NCBI GenBank assembly: GCA_963791235.1
Contig: CAWBRW010000005.1
Location: forward strand, 1-64,000
Length of the DNA: 64,000 bases
Source of the DNA: JALORV01 sp963791235
GTDB taxonomy: Bacteria > Pseudomonadota > Gammaproteobacteria > Burkholderiales > Burkholderiaceae_F
Direction of reading: 5' to 3'
The position numbers and the translations under genes were made by a program. Below, one piece after another: positions 9,029 through 18,546 of this stretch; position 1 is the stretch's first letter; each line of letters begins with the position of its first letter. The notes below the pieces were generated by a model. It saw nothing but the letters and a program-made list of their open reading frames with translations, made no database searches and was not told the DNA's origin.

Positions 9029-9050
9029 GCACACTCCGTTTCGACCGCCG

Positions 9051-9084
9051 GGACGAGTACGGCGATCGCCGTACACTCGCGTCC
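9051..9084. promoter_or_regulatory. long palindrome between divergent DUF455 and gamma-CA genes
   Basis: A perfect 18-bp palindrome, GTACGGCGATCGCCGTAC at 9057-9074, is flanked by further imperfect symmetry (GGACG-AGT and ACTCG-CGTCC). It lies in the short divergent intergenic region, so it could be an operator for both genes or a structural repeat. Confidence 0.4.
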
Positions 9085-9145
9085 AGCAGCCGTCCGCCGC
9101 GCTCGCCGGACGATCGAGTCAACCTTTCGCAGCTCTCCCACGACC

Positions 9146-9673
9146 ATGAGCATCTACCAGTTGGGCGACCGCGTCCCAGTCATCGACCCGTCCGGCCTTC
9201 GTCTACGAGCACGCCACCGTCATCGGCCACGTCGTGCTCCACGCCGGCGTCAACGTCTGGCCCTACGCGACGATACGCGGTGACAACGAGCCGATCATCA
9301 TCGGCGAGAACAGCAACGTGCAGGAATGCTGCGTGCTGCACACTGACCCGGGCTTTCCGCTGACGTCGGCGCCAACGTCACGATCGGCCATCAGGCCGTC
9401 GGTGCATGGCTGCACGATCGGCGAAGGCAGCCTGATCGGCATCCAGGCGATCGTGCTTAACGGCGCGCGAGATCGGCCGCAACTGTCTGATCGGCGCGGG
9501 CGCGCTGGTCACTGAGGGACGGGAGATCCCGGACAACTCGCTGGTCCTCGGCGCGCCCGGGCAAGGTGGCGCGGACGCTGGACGAGGCCGCCATCGCCGG
9601 CATGCACCGGAACACCGCGGGTTATTTCCAGCGCGGCCAGTTCTACAAGGGCGCGATGAAGCGCATCGGCTAG
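9146..9673 (+). CDS. gamma carbonic anhydrase-like hexapeptide-repeat protein, frameshifted
   Basis: ATG 9146 gives MSIYQLGDRVPVIDPS; after a shift near 9200 the left-handed beta-helix repeats follow: ATVIGHVVLHAGVNVWPYATIRGDNEPIIIGENSNVQECCVLHTDPGFPLT. After further shifts come VTIGHQAV, LHGCTIGEGSLIGIQAIVLNGA, IGRNCLIGAGALVTEGREIPDNSLVLGAPGKVART and a tail ending QFYKGAMKRIG. The product is about 175 aa, the usual YrdA/gamma-CA size. Metal-ligand histidines are visible in CVLHTD, TIGHQ and LHGC. Some members hydrate CO2; many YrdA-type members have no proven activity. Confidence 0.83.
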
Positions 9674-9683
9674 CGTTTCTCGG

Positions 9684-10598
9684 ATGAAGCGATCGCCTGC
9701 TGAGGTTCCTGTTCCACGGCGCACCGGTCCGCGGTGAACTGGTCCGGATGTCGCGACGTCCTGGCGGCAGATGACGGCGCACCACGAGTATCCGGCCCCC
9801 GTGAAGCAGCTGCTCGGGGAGATGGTCGCGGCGGCCGCGCTGCTCGCGAGCAACATCAAGTTCAACGGCGCGCTGGTGATGCAGGTGCACGGCGACGGCC
9901 CGGTCAAGCTGCTGGTCGTCGAGGTGCCAGCCCGACCTGGCGTTGCGCGCGACGGCCAAGGTCGGCGACGAGCCCATCGCCGACACCGCCACGATGCGCG
10001 AACTCATCAATCGCGCCGGGCGCGGGTCGCTTCGCGATCACGCTCGATCCGCGCGATCCGAAGCCGGGACAGCAGCCCTATCAGGGCATCGTTCCGCTCG
10101 ACGGCGAGTCGATGGCCGACGTACTCGAGACCTACATGCGACAGTCCGAGCAACTCGACACCAAGCTCGTGCTGGCGGCGGACAACGACGTCAGCGCCGG
10201 ACTGCTGCTGCAGCGGCTGCCGGACCACGGCGGCGCACAGGTAATCACGGACGAGGATGCCTGGGATCGCGCCACGACACTGGGCGGCACGCTCAGCCGG
10301 GATGAACTGCTGCGCCTGTGCGCCGGAAGTTCTGGTGCGGCGACTCTACGGACAGGAGCAGCTCGACCCGCAGGCGACGCTGGCGCCGCGCTTTGCCTGC
10401 CGCTGCTCGCGCGAGCGCATCGGACGCATGCTGATCTCGCTCGGCCGTCCCGAGGTCGATTCGATCATCGAGGAAATGCAGACGGTGACAGTCACCTGCG
10501 ACTTCTGCAATCGCAAGTATTCCTTCGACGCCGTCGATGTGACGCAGCTCTTCACCCGCGGCGACACCGAACCGGCATCACAGACAACCCGGCACTAG
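9684..10598 (+). CDS. hslO: Hsp33 redox-regulated holdase chaperone, frameshifted
   Basis: The start is probably ATG 9684, 10 bp after the gamma-CA stop; a one-base shift follows immediately, then RLLRFLFHGAPVRGELVRM. Further parts are HHEYPAPVKQLLGEMVAAAALLASNIKFNGALVMQVHGDGPVKLLVVEV, DPKPGQQPYQGIVPLDGESMADVLETYMRQSEQLDTKLVLAA, RRLYGQEQLDPQATLAPRFACRCSRERI and VTCDFCNRKYSFDAVDVTQLF. The CRC...CDFC cysteines (Hsp33 CxC and CxxC) bind zinc when reduced and form disulfides on oxidation, which activates the holdase. Shifts lie near 9690, 9755, 9930, 10020 and 10325. The repaired length of about 300 aa is normal. Confidence 0.88.
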
Positions 10599-10609
10599 GA
10601 CTCTCCACC

Positions 10610-11134
10610 ATGGCACACCCAGGTCTCCCGCTCCGCGCCGCGCTGGTCGCGGTCTTCCTGCTGGCCAGCGCCGGCGCATCGAACCGCATCCTTGCGGCCG
10701 ATGCCCCGCCCAAGAAGGCTGCAGCCAAGCCCGCCAAGGGCAAGGCCAACGTGATGACACGCGACGAATTGCGTGCCTGCATGGACGAGCGCGACCGGTT
10801 GCAGGAAGTACGGAACCAGGTGCAGCGCGAGAACACGGCACTAAACACGCAGCAGGCCGACATCAAGAAGCTCGACGCCGAGATCGACCAGAAGCGCGTC
10901 GGGCTCGACCCCGCCGATGCGGCGGGTCAGCAGGTGCTGGTGGCAGACGTCGCGCGGCGTGACGAGCAGGTCACTGCGTTCAATGCTCAGCTACGGTCGC
11001 TGAACGAGCAGAACCGTTCGCTGGAAGAGCGCCGGACGGCCTGGCTCGCCAAGTGCGACGGTCGCAATTTCGACGAGTTGGACGAGGCCGCGATCATCCG
11101 CGAACGCAAGCGCGCCGCGGGCTCGGCAAAGTAA
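10610..11134 (+). CDS. secreted coiled-coil protein of unknown function
   Basis: The product is 174 aa from ATG 10610, 12 bp after the hslO stop. Residues 8-30 form a signal peptide (LRAALVAVFLLASAGASNRILAADA). A Lys/Ala-rich stretch (PPKKAAAKPAKGKA) is followed by a long heptad-like helix: RDELRACMDERDRLQEVRNQVQRENTALNTQQADIKKLDAEIDQKRV, then a second one around RDEQVTAFNAQLRSLNEQNRSLEERRTAWLAKCDGRNFDE. Two cysteines (in RACMDE and AKCDGRNF) flank the coiled coil and could pair. This is the first clean reading frame after the frameshift-rich zone. The fold suggests a periplasmic scaffold or envelope protein; no family is recognised. Confidence 0.75.
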   Translation: MAHPGLPLRAALVAVFLLASAGASNRILAADAPPKKAAAKPAKGKANVMTRDELRACMDERDRLQEVRNQVQRENTALNTQQADIKKLDAEIDQKRVGLDPADAAGQQVLVADVARRDEQVTAFNAQLRSLNEQNRSLEERRTAWLAKCDGRNFDELDEAAIIRERKRAAGSAK

Positions 11135-11151
11135 ACCGCGCTACCGCAACG

Positions 11152-12453
11152 TCACTCGCGGGCCGCTTCCATTTCGCGCCGGAAGGCGACAGCAGGCAGC
11201 GACTCGTCGATTTCGACATCGCCCCATCGCACGACCTGCCCCGCCGCCACGGACTGCTGCAGGCGGACATGGTGCGCCAGGCCGAGCGGCAGGCCCTGCA
11301 GCCGCAGCGACTCTTCCGCCGGCATCACGCGGCCGTAGACCGTGGCCCCACCTTCGCCGTCGAGCGTCTCGCCGGCTGCGAGGTCGCGCTTGGCGGTCGC
11401 AACGACGTCGGCGTTGAACCCAATCGGCGCGCCGGTCGGCTCGCCGCGCAGACCGATGCTTGCAACGCTGATGCCGAGTTCGAGGCCGATCAGGTGAAAC
11501 GGCTTATACAGCGCCGAATACTGTCCGCTCGGGTCGGTGACGAGGCCGTACTCCTTGAAGCAGCGCTCGACGTAGTCGCTGCCGCCGGCGAAGACGACGT
11601 AGACGCCCCAGCGCAGGTCCCGCACCACCGGGCTGCCATCGCGCTTCAGGCTCGATATCACTTCGACCTGGCCGCGCTGATGCAGCACGCCGCCCTCGCT
11701 CGCCGGCCGCAGCACCGTCGGCAGCTCGTCGACGCTGCAAGGCGGGAAGGCAAGCCCGTCCGGTGCATGCAGGCCGGTGGCATTCGCCACGGCGCACATC
11801 TCGATCGCACTCTTGGTGCCATCGAGGAACGAGTTGAACATCTGCGCGTTCAGCCCGCCGCGGCGCGCATCGTCCTCGTTGAGTCCGTAGTACCTCCAGA
11901 CCGTCGCCGGGGTCGAGGCGTGGTACTCGGGCAGGTACTTCGTTCCCTTGCCGGCGGCGACGACCTCGAAGCCGCAGGCGCGCGCCCAGTCGACCATCTC
12001 GCAGATCAGCGCGGGCTGATCGCCGTACGCCAGCGAATACACGATGCCGGCGTCGCGCGCGCGGGCGGCTAGCAGCGGGCCAGCCAGCGCGTCGGCTTCG
12101 ACGTTCACCATGATGATGTGCTTGCGATGCTCGCAGCAGGCGAGCACATGCCCGATGCCCGCCGCTGGCGAGCCGGTGGCATCAATGACAATTTCAACAT
12201 CGGGTTCCTCGATGAGCCGGCGCGCGTCATCGAAGTAACGCAACATAGCGATCGACGAGTCGCTCCAGCCGACGGTCTTGAGCGCATCGCGCGCACGCTG
12301 CGGATTGAGATCCGCGATCGCAGTGATGCGGACACCAGGCGTGTGACGGACCTGCGACAGGTACATCGAGCCGAACTTGCCGGCGCCGATCAGGCCAACA
12401 CGCAACGGCGCGCCGCGCTCTTCGCGCTGCTTCAACAGACGATGAAGATTCAA
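11152..12453 (-). CDS. NAD(P)-dependent dehydrogenase with C-terminal SAF domain
   Basis: The product is 433 aa. The N-terminal Rossmann fold LRVGLIGAGKFGSMYLSQVRHTPGVRITAIADLNPQRA (about residues 17-54) resembles Gfo/Idh/MocA and homoserine-dehydrogenase-like proteins, followed by VIDATGSPAAGIGHVLACCEHRKHIIMVNVEADALAGPLLAARARDAGI. The last 90 residues (NADVVATAKRDLAAGETLDGEGG and VAAGQVVRWGDVEID) look like a SAF domain, also found in FlgA and sialic acid synthases. This fusion is often mislabelled as FlgA. Members act on sugar-derived acids or branched substrates, but the substrate here cannot be told. It is transcribed toward hslO's neighbour and stands alone. Confidence 0.75.
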   Translation of the reverse strand: MNLHRLLKQREERGAPLRVGLIGAGKFGSMYLSQVRHTPGVRITAIADLNPQRARDALKTVGWSDSSIAMLRYFDDARRLIEEPDVEIVIDATGSPAAGIGHVLACCEHRKHIIMVNVEADALAGPLLAARARDAGIVYSLAYGDQPALICEMVDWARACGFEVVAAGKGTKYLPEYHASTPATVWRYYGLNEDDARRGGLNAQMFNSFLDGTKSAIEMCAVANATGLHAPDGLAFPPCSVDELPTVLRPASEGGVLHQRGQVEVISSLKRDGSPVVRDLRWGVYVVFAGGSDYVERCFKEYGLVTDPSGQYSALYKPFHLIGLELGISVASIGLRGEPTGAPIGFNADVVATAKRDLAAGETLDGEGGATVYGRVMPAEESLRLQGLPLGLAHHVRLQQSVAAGQVVRWGDVEIDESLPAVAFRREMEAARE

Positions 12454-12499
12454 CGCGGCCTCCTGGTCGTGTTCCGTGCGGCCCGCCTGAAAATGGCGC

Positions 12500-12802
12500 T
12501 CAGCGCGGCGGATCGCCTGTTGCTGCGGCAGGCCGTCCGATGAACTGGAACAGGACCTCGCCCTCGCGCACCATGTTCAGCTGATGACGGGCACGCTCAG
12601 CGATCGCTTCGTTGCCCTCGCGCAGGCTCGCGACCTCGGCCCCGGATTCGGCGTTGCGGGCTGCGAGCCCGGCATTGGTGACACGCTGCGCCGCCAACTG
12701 GCGTTCGAGTTCCCAGGCACGCAACCAGCCGCCCTTGCCGAACCACAATGGATACTGGATCGCGACCAGCAGGACGGCCAGCACGATGCCGAGTATCCGC
12801 AT
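12500..12802 (-). CDS. ftsB: cell division protein FtsB
   Basis: The product is 100 aa, the normal FtsB size. Residues 2-19 (RILGIVLAVLLVAIQYPLWF) are the single membrane anchor with a short cytoplasmic tip; residues about 30-72 form a leucine-zipper-like coiled coil (LERQLAAQRVTNAGLAARNAESGAEVASLREGNEAIAERARHQLNMVREGEVLFQFI). FtsB bridges FtsL and FtsQ in the divisome and signals septal wall synthesis. It starts 3 bp after the eno stop, the conserved eno-ftsB pairing of beta- and gammaproteobacteria. Confidence 0.93.
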   Translation of the reverse strand: MRILGIVLAVLLVAIQYPLWFGKGGWLRAWELERQLAAQRVTNAGLAARNAESGAEVASLREGNEAIAERARHQLNMVREGEVLFQFIGRPAAATGDPPR

Positions 12803-12804
12803 GT

Positions 12805-14088
12805 TCAGCGCAGGTTGTAGTACGCGCTGCGCCCCGGATAGCTCGCAATATCCCCGAGATCCTCTTCGATGCGCAGCAGCTGGTTGTACTTCGCGACGCG
12901 GTCCGAGCGACTCAGCGAGCCGGTCTTGATCTGCATAGCGTTGGTGCCGACCGCAATATCTGCGATCGTCGCGTCCTCAGTCTCACCCGAGCGGTGGCTG
13001 ACCACCGAGGTGTAGCCGGCGCACTTCGCCATCTCGATCGCCGCGAAGGTCTCGGTCAACGTGCCGATCTGGTTGATCTTGATCAGGATTGAATTGGCGA
13101 CGCCGCGGCGGATGCCCTCACGCAGGATCGCGGTGTTGGTGACGAAGAGGTCGTCGCCGACCAGTTGCACACGCGATCCGAGCCGCTCGGTCAGCGTGGC
13201 CCAGCCATCCCAGTCGTTCTCGGCCATGCCGTCCTCGATCGAGATGATCGGGTACTTGTCGCACCAGCTGGCGAGCATGTTGGTCCAGTCGCCCGCCGAC
13301 AGCGTCAGGCCCTCGCCGTCGAGCCGGTAGGCGCCGTCCTTGAAGAACTCGCTGGCCGCGCAGTCGAGCGCGATCGCGATCTGCGAGCCGGCGGTATATC
13401 CCGCCGCGTCAATCGCCTGCAGGATCAGCTGGATCGCCGCCTCGTGACTTGCCACGCTCGGGGCGAAGCCGCCTTCGTCACCGACCGCGGTGCTCATGCC
13501 GTTCCCGTCGATCAGCTTCTTCAGCGCGTGAAACACTTCAGCGCCGTACCGCACCGCCTCGGAGAAAGTGGGTGCGCCAACCGGAACGATCATGAATTCC
13601 TGCAGATCCAGGCTGTTGTTGGCGTGCGCTCCGCCGTTGATGACGTTCATCATCGGCACCGGCATCGACATCGGCCCGCTGCCGCCGAAGTATCGGTAGA
13701 GCGGCAGCCCGGCTTCTTCGGCGGCGGCCTTCGCCACCGCCATCGATACGGCCAGCGTGGCGTTCGCGCCGAGCCGCATCTTGTTCTCGGTGCCGTCGAG
13801 CTCGATCAGCGTCCGGTCGAGAAATGCCTGCTCGTTGGCCTCCAGGCCCATGACGGCTTCGGCGATCTCGGTGTTGATGTTCTCCACGGCCTTAAGCACG
13901 CCCCTGCCGAGATAGCGGCCCTTGTCGCCATCGCGCAGCTCGATTGCCTCGCGCGAACCGGTGGACGCTCCGGACGGCACCGCCGCGCGTCCCATGACGC
14001 CGGACTCGAGCAGGACGTCGCATTCGACGGTGGGATTGCCGCGCGAATCGAGGATCTCGCGGCCGATGATGTCAACGATGGAGGACAT
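12805..14088 (-). CDS. eno: enolase
   Basis: The product is 427 aa, full length. The N-terminal capping part (IIGREILDSRGNPTVECDVLL) and the loop VPSGASTGSREAIELRDGD are present; the barrel carries GDDLFVTNTAILREGIRRGVANSILIKINQIGTLTET and SHRSGETEDATIADIAVGTNAMQIKTGSLSRSDRVAKYNQLLRIEEDLG, which hold the Mg ligands and catalytic lysines. It converts 2-phosphoglycerate to phosphoenolpyruvate in the cytosol. Its neighbours kdsA (which consumes PEP), pyrG and ftsB are the standard betaproteobacterial set. Confidence 0.97.
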   Translation of the reverse strand: MSSIVDIIGREILDSRGNPTVECDVLLESGVMGRAAVPSGASTGSREAIELRDGDKGRYLGRGVLKAVENINTEIAEAVMGLEANEQAFLDRTLIELDGTENKMRLGANATLAVSMAVAKAAAEEAGLPLYRYFGGSGPMSMPVPMMNVINGGAHANNSLDLQEFMIVPVGAPTFSEAVRYGAEVFHALKKLIDGNGMSTAVGDEGGFAPSVASHEAAIQLILQAIDAAGYTAGSQIAIALDCAASEFFKDGAYRLDGEGLTLSAGDWTNMLASWCDKYPIISIEDGMAENDWDGWATLTERLGSRVQLVGDDLFVTNTAILREGIRRGVANSILIKINQIGTLTETFAAIEMAKCAGYTSVVSHRSGETEDATIADIAVGTNAMQIKTGSLSRSDRVAKYNQLLRIEEDLGDIASYPGRSAYYNLR

Positions 14089-14108
14089 GGTTCTTCTTCG
14101 AGTGGAAA

Positions 14109-14414
14109 TCAGGTCGCGGGAACACCCTCGACAACGATCATGTTGAAGTATTCGGTGGCGCCGGCGCGCTTGGCACGCACGCTCCGGTACTGCTCACCGT
14201 CGTACCAGGCCTTTGCCTGGTCATAGCTAGGAAACTTGAGCACGGCGACGCGTGCCGGCTGCCAGTCGCCCTCGAGCGACTCCTGTCGGCCGCCGCGGAT
14301 GATGTATTCACCGCCGTGTGCTGCCACGGTGGCCGGCGCAGCGGCCATGTACTGCTTGTACTGGTCCGGGTCGGAGACTTTCATCTCGACGATCACATAG
14401 GCAGCAGCCGACAT
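14109..14414 (-). CDS. DUF1330 domain protein
   Basis: The product is 101 aa, the compact length of the dimeric alpha/beta-barrel DUF1330 family: AAYVIVEMKVSDPDQYKQYMAAAPATVAAHGGEYIIRGG, then LEGDWQPARVAVLKFPSYDQAKAWYDGEQYRSVRAKRAGATEYFNMIVVEG. No catalytic activity is established for the family. It lies 14 bp downstream of kdsA and 20 bp upstream of eno, the position it occupies in many Burkholderiales, so it belongs to the same transcript. Confidence 0.92.
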   Translation of the reverse strand: MSAAAYVIVEMKVSDPDQYKQYMAAAPATVAAHGGEYIIRGGRQESLEGDWQPARVAVLKFPSYDQAKAWYDGEQYRSVRAKRAGATEYFNMIVVEGVPAT

Positions 14415-14428
14415 TGGGGCCTCCTCGC

Positions 14429-15279
14429 TCAGTGAAAATCGGCTTCAAGGAAGCCGCGACGCTTAACCACGCGATCGAGCTCGAGTAGCGTCTCGAGCAG
14501 TTCGCGCATCCGATCGAGTGGCACGGCATTCGGACCGTCGCTCTTGGCGTTGGCCGGATCCGGGTGGGTCTCCATGAAGAGCCCCGCAACACCGACCGCC
14601 ACCGCGGCGCGCGCCAGCACCGGCACGAACTCGCGCTGTCCGCCGCTCGATGTGCCCTGCCCGCCGGGCAGCTGCACCGAATGCGTGGCGTCGAACACGA
14701 CCGGAGCGCCGGTCTCGCGCATGATCGCCAGCGAGCGCATATCGGAAACCAGGTTGTTGTAGCCGAATGAAACGCCACGCTCGCAGGCCATGAAGCGGTC
14801 TTCCGACAGGCCCGCCTCGCGCGCCGCGTCGCGCGCCTTGTCGATGACGTTCTTCATGTCACCGGGCGCAAGGAACTGCCCCTTCTTGATGTTGACCGGC
14901 TTGCCGCTGACGGCACAGGCCCGGATAAAGTCGGTCTGGCGGCACAGGAACGCTGGCGTCTGCAGCACGTCGACCACCGCCGCGGCCGACGCAATTTCGT
15001 CCGTTTCGTGCACGTCGGTGAGCACCGGCACGCCGATCGACTGCTTCACCGCGGCGAGGATACGCAGGCCCTCGTCGATGCCAAGGCCGCGGAAGCTCTT
15101 GCCCGAACTGCGGTTGGCCTTGTCGAAGCTTGATTTGTAGATGAACGGGATGCCGAGTTCGCGCGTGAGGTCACTCAGGCGCCCGGCCGTGTCGAGCGCC
15201 AGGCCCTCGGATTCGATGACGCACGGTCCGGCGATAAGAAACAGTGGCCGCTCGAGCCCGACGTCGAAGCCGGCCAGCT

Positions 15280-15283
<4 letters not shown>
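14429..15283 (-). CDS. kdsA: 3-deoxy-D-manno-octulosonate 8-phosphate synthase
   Basis: The product is 284 aa. Family blocks: LFLIAGPCVIESEGLALDTAGRL, FIYKSSFDKANRSSGKSFRGLG, GVPVLTDVHETDEI, VDVLQTPAFLCRQTDFI, VNIKKGQFLAPGDMKNV and VVFDATHSVQLPGGQGTSSGGQREFVPVLARAAVAVGVAGLFMETHPDP. The enzyme condenses PEP with arabinose 5-phosphate to make Kdo-8-phosphate for lipopolysaccharide. The start ATG overlaps the pyrG stop as ATGA (15280-15283), showing translational coupling. Confidence 0.97.
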
Positions 15284-16953
<1,670 letters not shown>

Positions 16954-17053
16954 CGTCTGCGCGCTGCCCTGTGCCGACACGGGTCAGGCGTTACCGGTAA
17001 AGCGGCAGTATACCGACCCGGCTCCGCCAGCCCACCAGGCCAGCGACCGCCGG

Positions 17054-18037
17054 TCAGTCGATCGACACGCCCTTTGCTGCAAGGACGTGCCGCGCCCGGT
17101 CCGGGTAATCGGTGATCAGGCCGTCGACGCCGAGATCGATCATCCGTTCCATGTCAGCCGGTTCGTTCAACGTCCACGGCACAACGCGCAGGCCGAGTCC
17201 GTGTGCCTCTGCCACGAGCGGTTCCGTGACATTCCGCCAGAACGGCGACCACGTTGAGCATCCGGCGGCACGGGCCAGTCGGGGCAGCGAATTTCCGTAG
17301 TCCGCCGGCTTGAGTCCAGCGTGCCACGGCGACGCCCCGTCCGGACCGGGACGCAGGGTGTTCATGTTGGCGGAGTCGATCGTCAGGCATGCGGTGGCCA
17401 TTTCCGGCGCAAGCCGACGCACTTCCACCAGCGTGCTCCAGTCGAACGATTGAACGGTCACACGCTCGGCCATGCCGGCGCGCCGGACCGCGGTGACGAC
17501 CGCCTGGGCAAACGTCCTCGCGTCGGCCGTCGGGACTTCCGCACCCGGCGTGACCTTGGTCTCGATGTTGAAGCGTATCGGCGCACCGCCGGGCGACCGA
17601 CGATCACGCGCGAGGTCAAACAGTGCGCTCAATGTCGGGAGGCGTTCACCGTCGACCGGCTTCTGCTGCGGAAACTGCGCGGCATATCTGTGATCAGGAT
17701 TGAGGCGGCCGACGTCGTAGCGCTCGACGTCGTTGTAGGAAAGCCGGGCCAATGGCGCGCCGTCTTCCTTCAGCCACGTGCCGTCCGGACCGCGCGTCAG
17801 CGCTGCCGCGAGCCGCGGCTCATGTGACAGGACGAGAACTCCGTCGCTGGTCAGGCCGAGGTCCGTTTCCAGAGTGGACACGCCGATGTTGAGCGCTATG
17901 CCAAACGCTGCGATCGTGTTTTCCGGAGCCAGGCCGCGCGCGCCGCGGTGTCCCTGCAGGTCGAAGGCATGGACCGATTGCAGCAGCGTAAGCGTGATCC
18001 CGCCAGCAACCAGCACCAGAAAACGGCGCAGTCTCAT
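17054..18037 (-). CDS. glpQ: periplasmic glycerophosphodiester phosphodiesterase
   Basis: The product is 327 aa from ATG 18037 (MRLRRFLVLVAGGITLTLLQSVHAFD), which opens directly on a signal peptide; an upstream in-frame start at 18070 would bury it. The catalytic region LQGHRGARGLAPENTIAAFGIALNIGVSTLETDLGLTSDGVLVLSHEPRLAAALT holds the HRG, ENT and E-D metal and acid-base residues of the GDPD TIM barrel. The C-terminus ends with VVPWTLNEPADMERMIDLGVDGLITDYPDR. It hydrolyses deacylated phospholipids to glycerol 3-phosphate and an alcohol. The GlpQ name is by resemblance; other GDPD paralogues are possible. Confidence 0.85.
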   Translation of the reverse strand: MRLRRFLVLVAGGITLTLLQSVHAFDLQGHRGARGLAPENTIAAFGIALNIGVSTLETDLGLTSDGVLVLSHEPRLAAALTRGPDGTWLKEDGAPLARLSYNDVERYDVGRLNPDHRYAAQFPQQKPVDGERLPTLSALFDLARDRRSPGGAPIRFNIETKVTPGAEVPTADARTFAQAVVTAVRRAGMAERVTVQSFDWSTLVEVRRLAPEMATACLTIDSANMNTLRPGPDGASPWHAGLKPADYGNSLPRLARAAGCSTWSPFWRNVTEPLVAEAHGLGLRVVPWTLNEPADMERMIDLGVDGLITDYPDRARHVLAAKGVSID

Positions 18038-18086
18038 TCGTCGCCCGCCCCACCTGCGAGGACGTTCCACGCTGTCAGTAGCCGCT

Positions 18087-18530
18087 TCAGCGGAACACCA
18101 GCACCGGCACCTTTGCGTGTGTCAGTACCTTCTGGGTTTCGCTGCCCAGCAGGATTCCGGACAACCCGCGCCGGCCATGCGATGCCATGAAGATCAGGTC
18201 ACAGCCCTGTTCACTGGCGACCTTGATGATCGAGTCGGCCGGATAGTCGCTGGTGACCGACACGCACTTGACCGGGACGCCGGCGGCACGCGCCATGGAT
18301 TCAATGACTCCAAGGTGGTGGTCGGAGGTCTTCCGTATCAGAGCTTCATGCTGGTCAGGTGCCATGTAACCGACTGGCAGGAGGTCGTCGTAAACCAGCG
18401 GAGTCGGCGCCGGCGCGGCGAAGAACCCGGTGACTCGTGCCCCAAGCACCCGAGCCATGTCGACCCCTGCACGGACCGCGGCCTCGGACAGTGCCGTACC
18501 GTCGGTGGGAATAAGGATGTGACTGAACAT
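18087..18530 (-). CDS. universal stress protein (UspA family), copy 1
   Basis: The product is 147 aa. It begins FSHILIPTDGTALSEAAVRAGVDMA and ends DLIFMASHGRRGLSGILLGSETQKVLTHAKVPVLVFR; the G-(2x)-G-(9x)-G(S/T) pattern of the ATP-binding UspA subgroup is visible (GRRGLSGILLGSET). It is cytosolic and probably dimeric. It lies 16 bp downstream of the permease gene, so they share a transcript; with the second Usp upstream of the permease, the transporter is bracketed by two stress proteins. Confidence 0.9.
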   Translation of the reverse strand: MFSHILIPTDGTALSEAAVRAGVDMARVLGARVTGFFAAPAPTPLVYDDLLPVGYMAPDQHEALIRKTSDHHLGVIESMARAAGVPVKCVSVTSDYPADSIIKVASEQGCDLIFMASHGRRGLSGILLGSETQKVLTHAKVPVLVFR

Positions 18531-18546
18531 GAGGATTCCTTGCCTC

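Noticed and set aside
11053..12072. 339-codon plus-strand frame over the SAF dehydrogenase
   Set aside because: Composition is Arg/His/Ala-rich without any recognisable fold, and it lies opposite a well-conserved gene.
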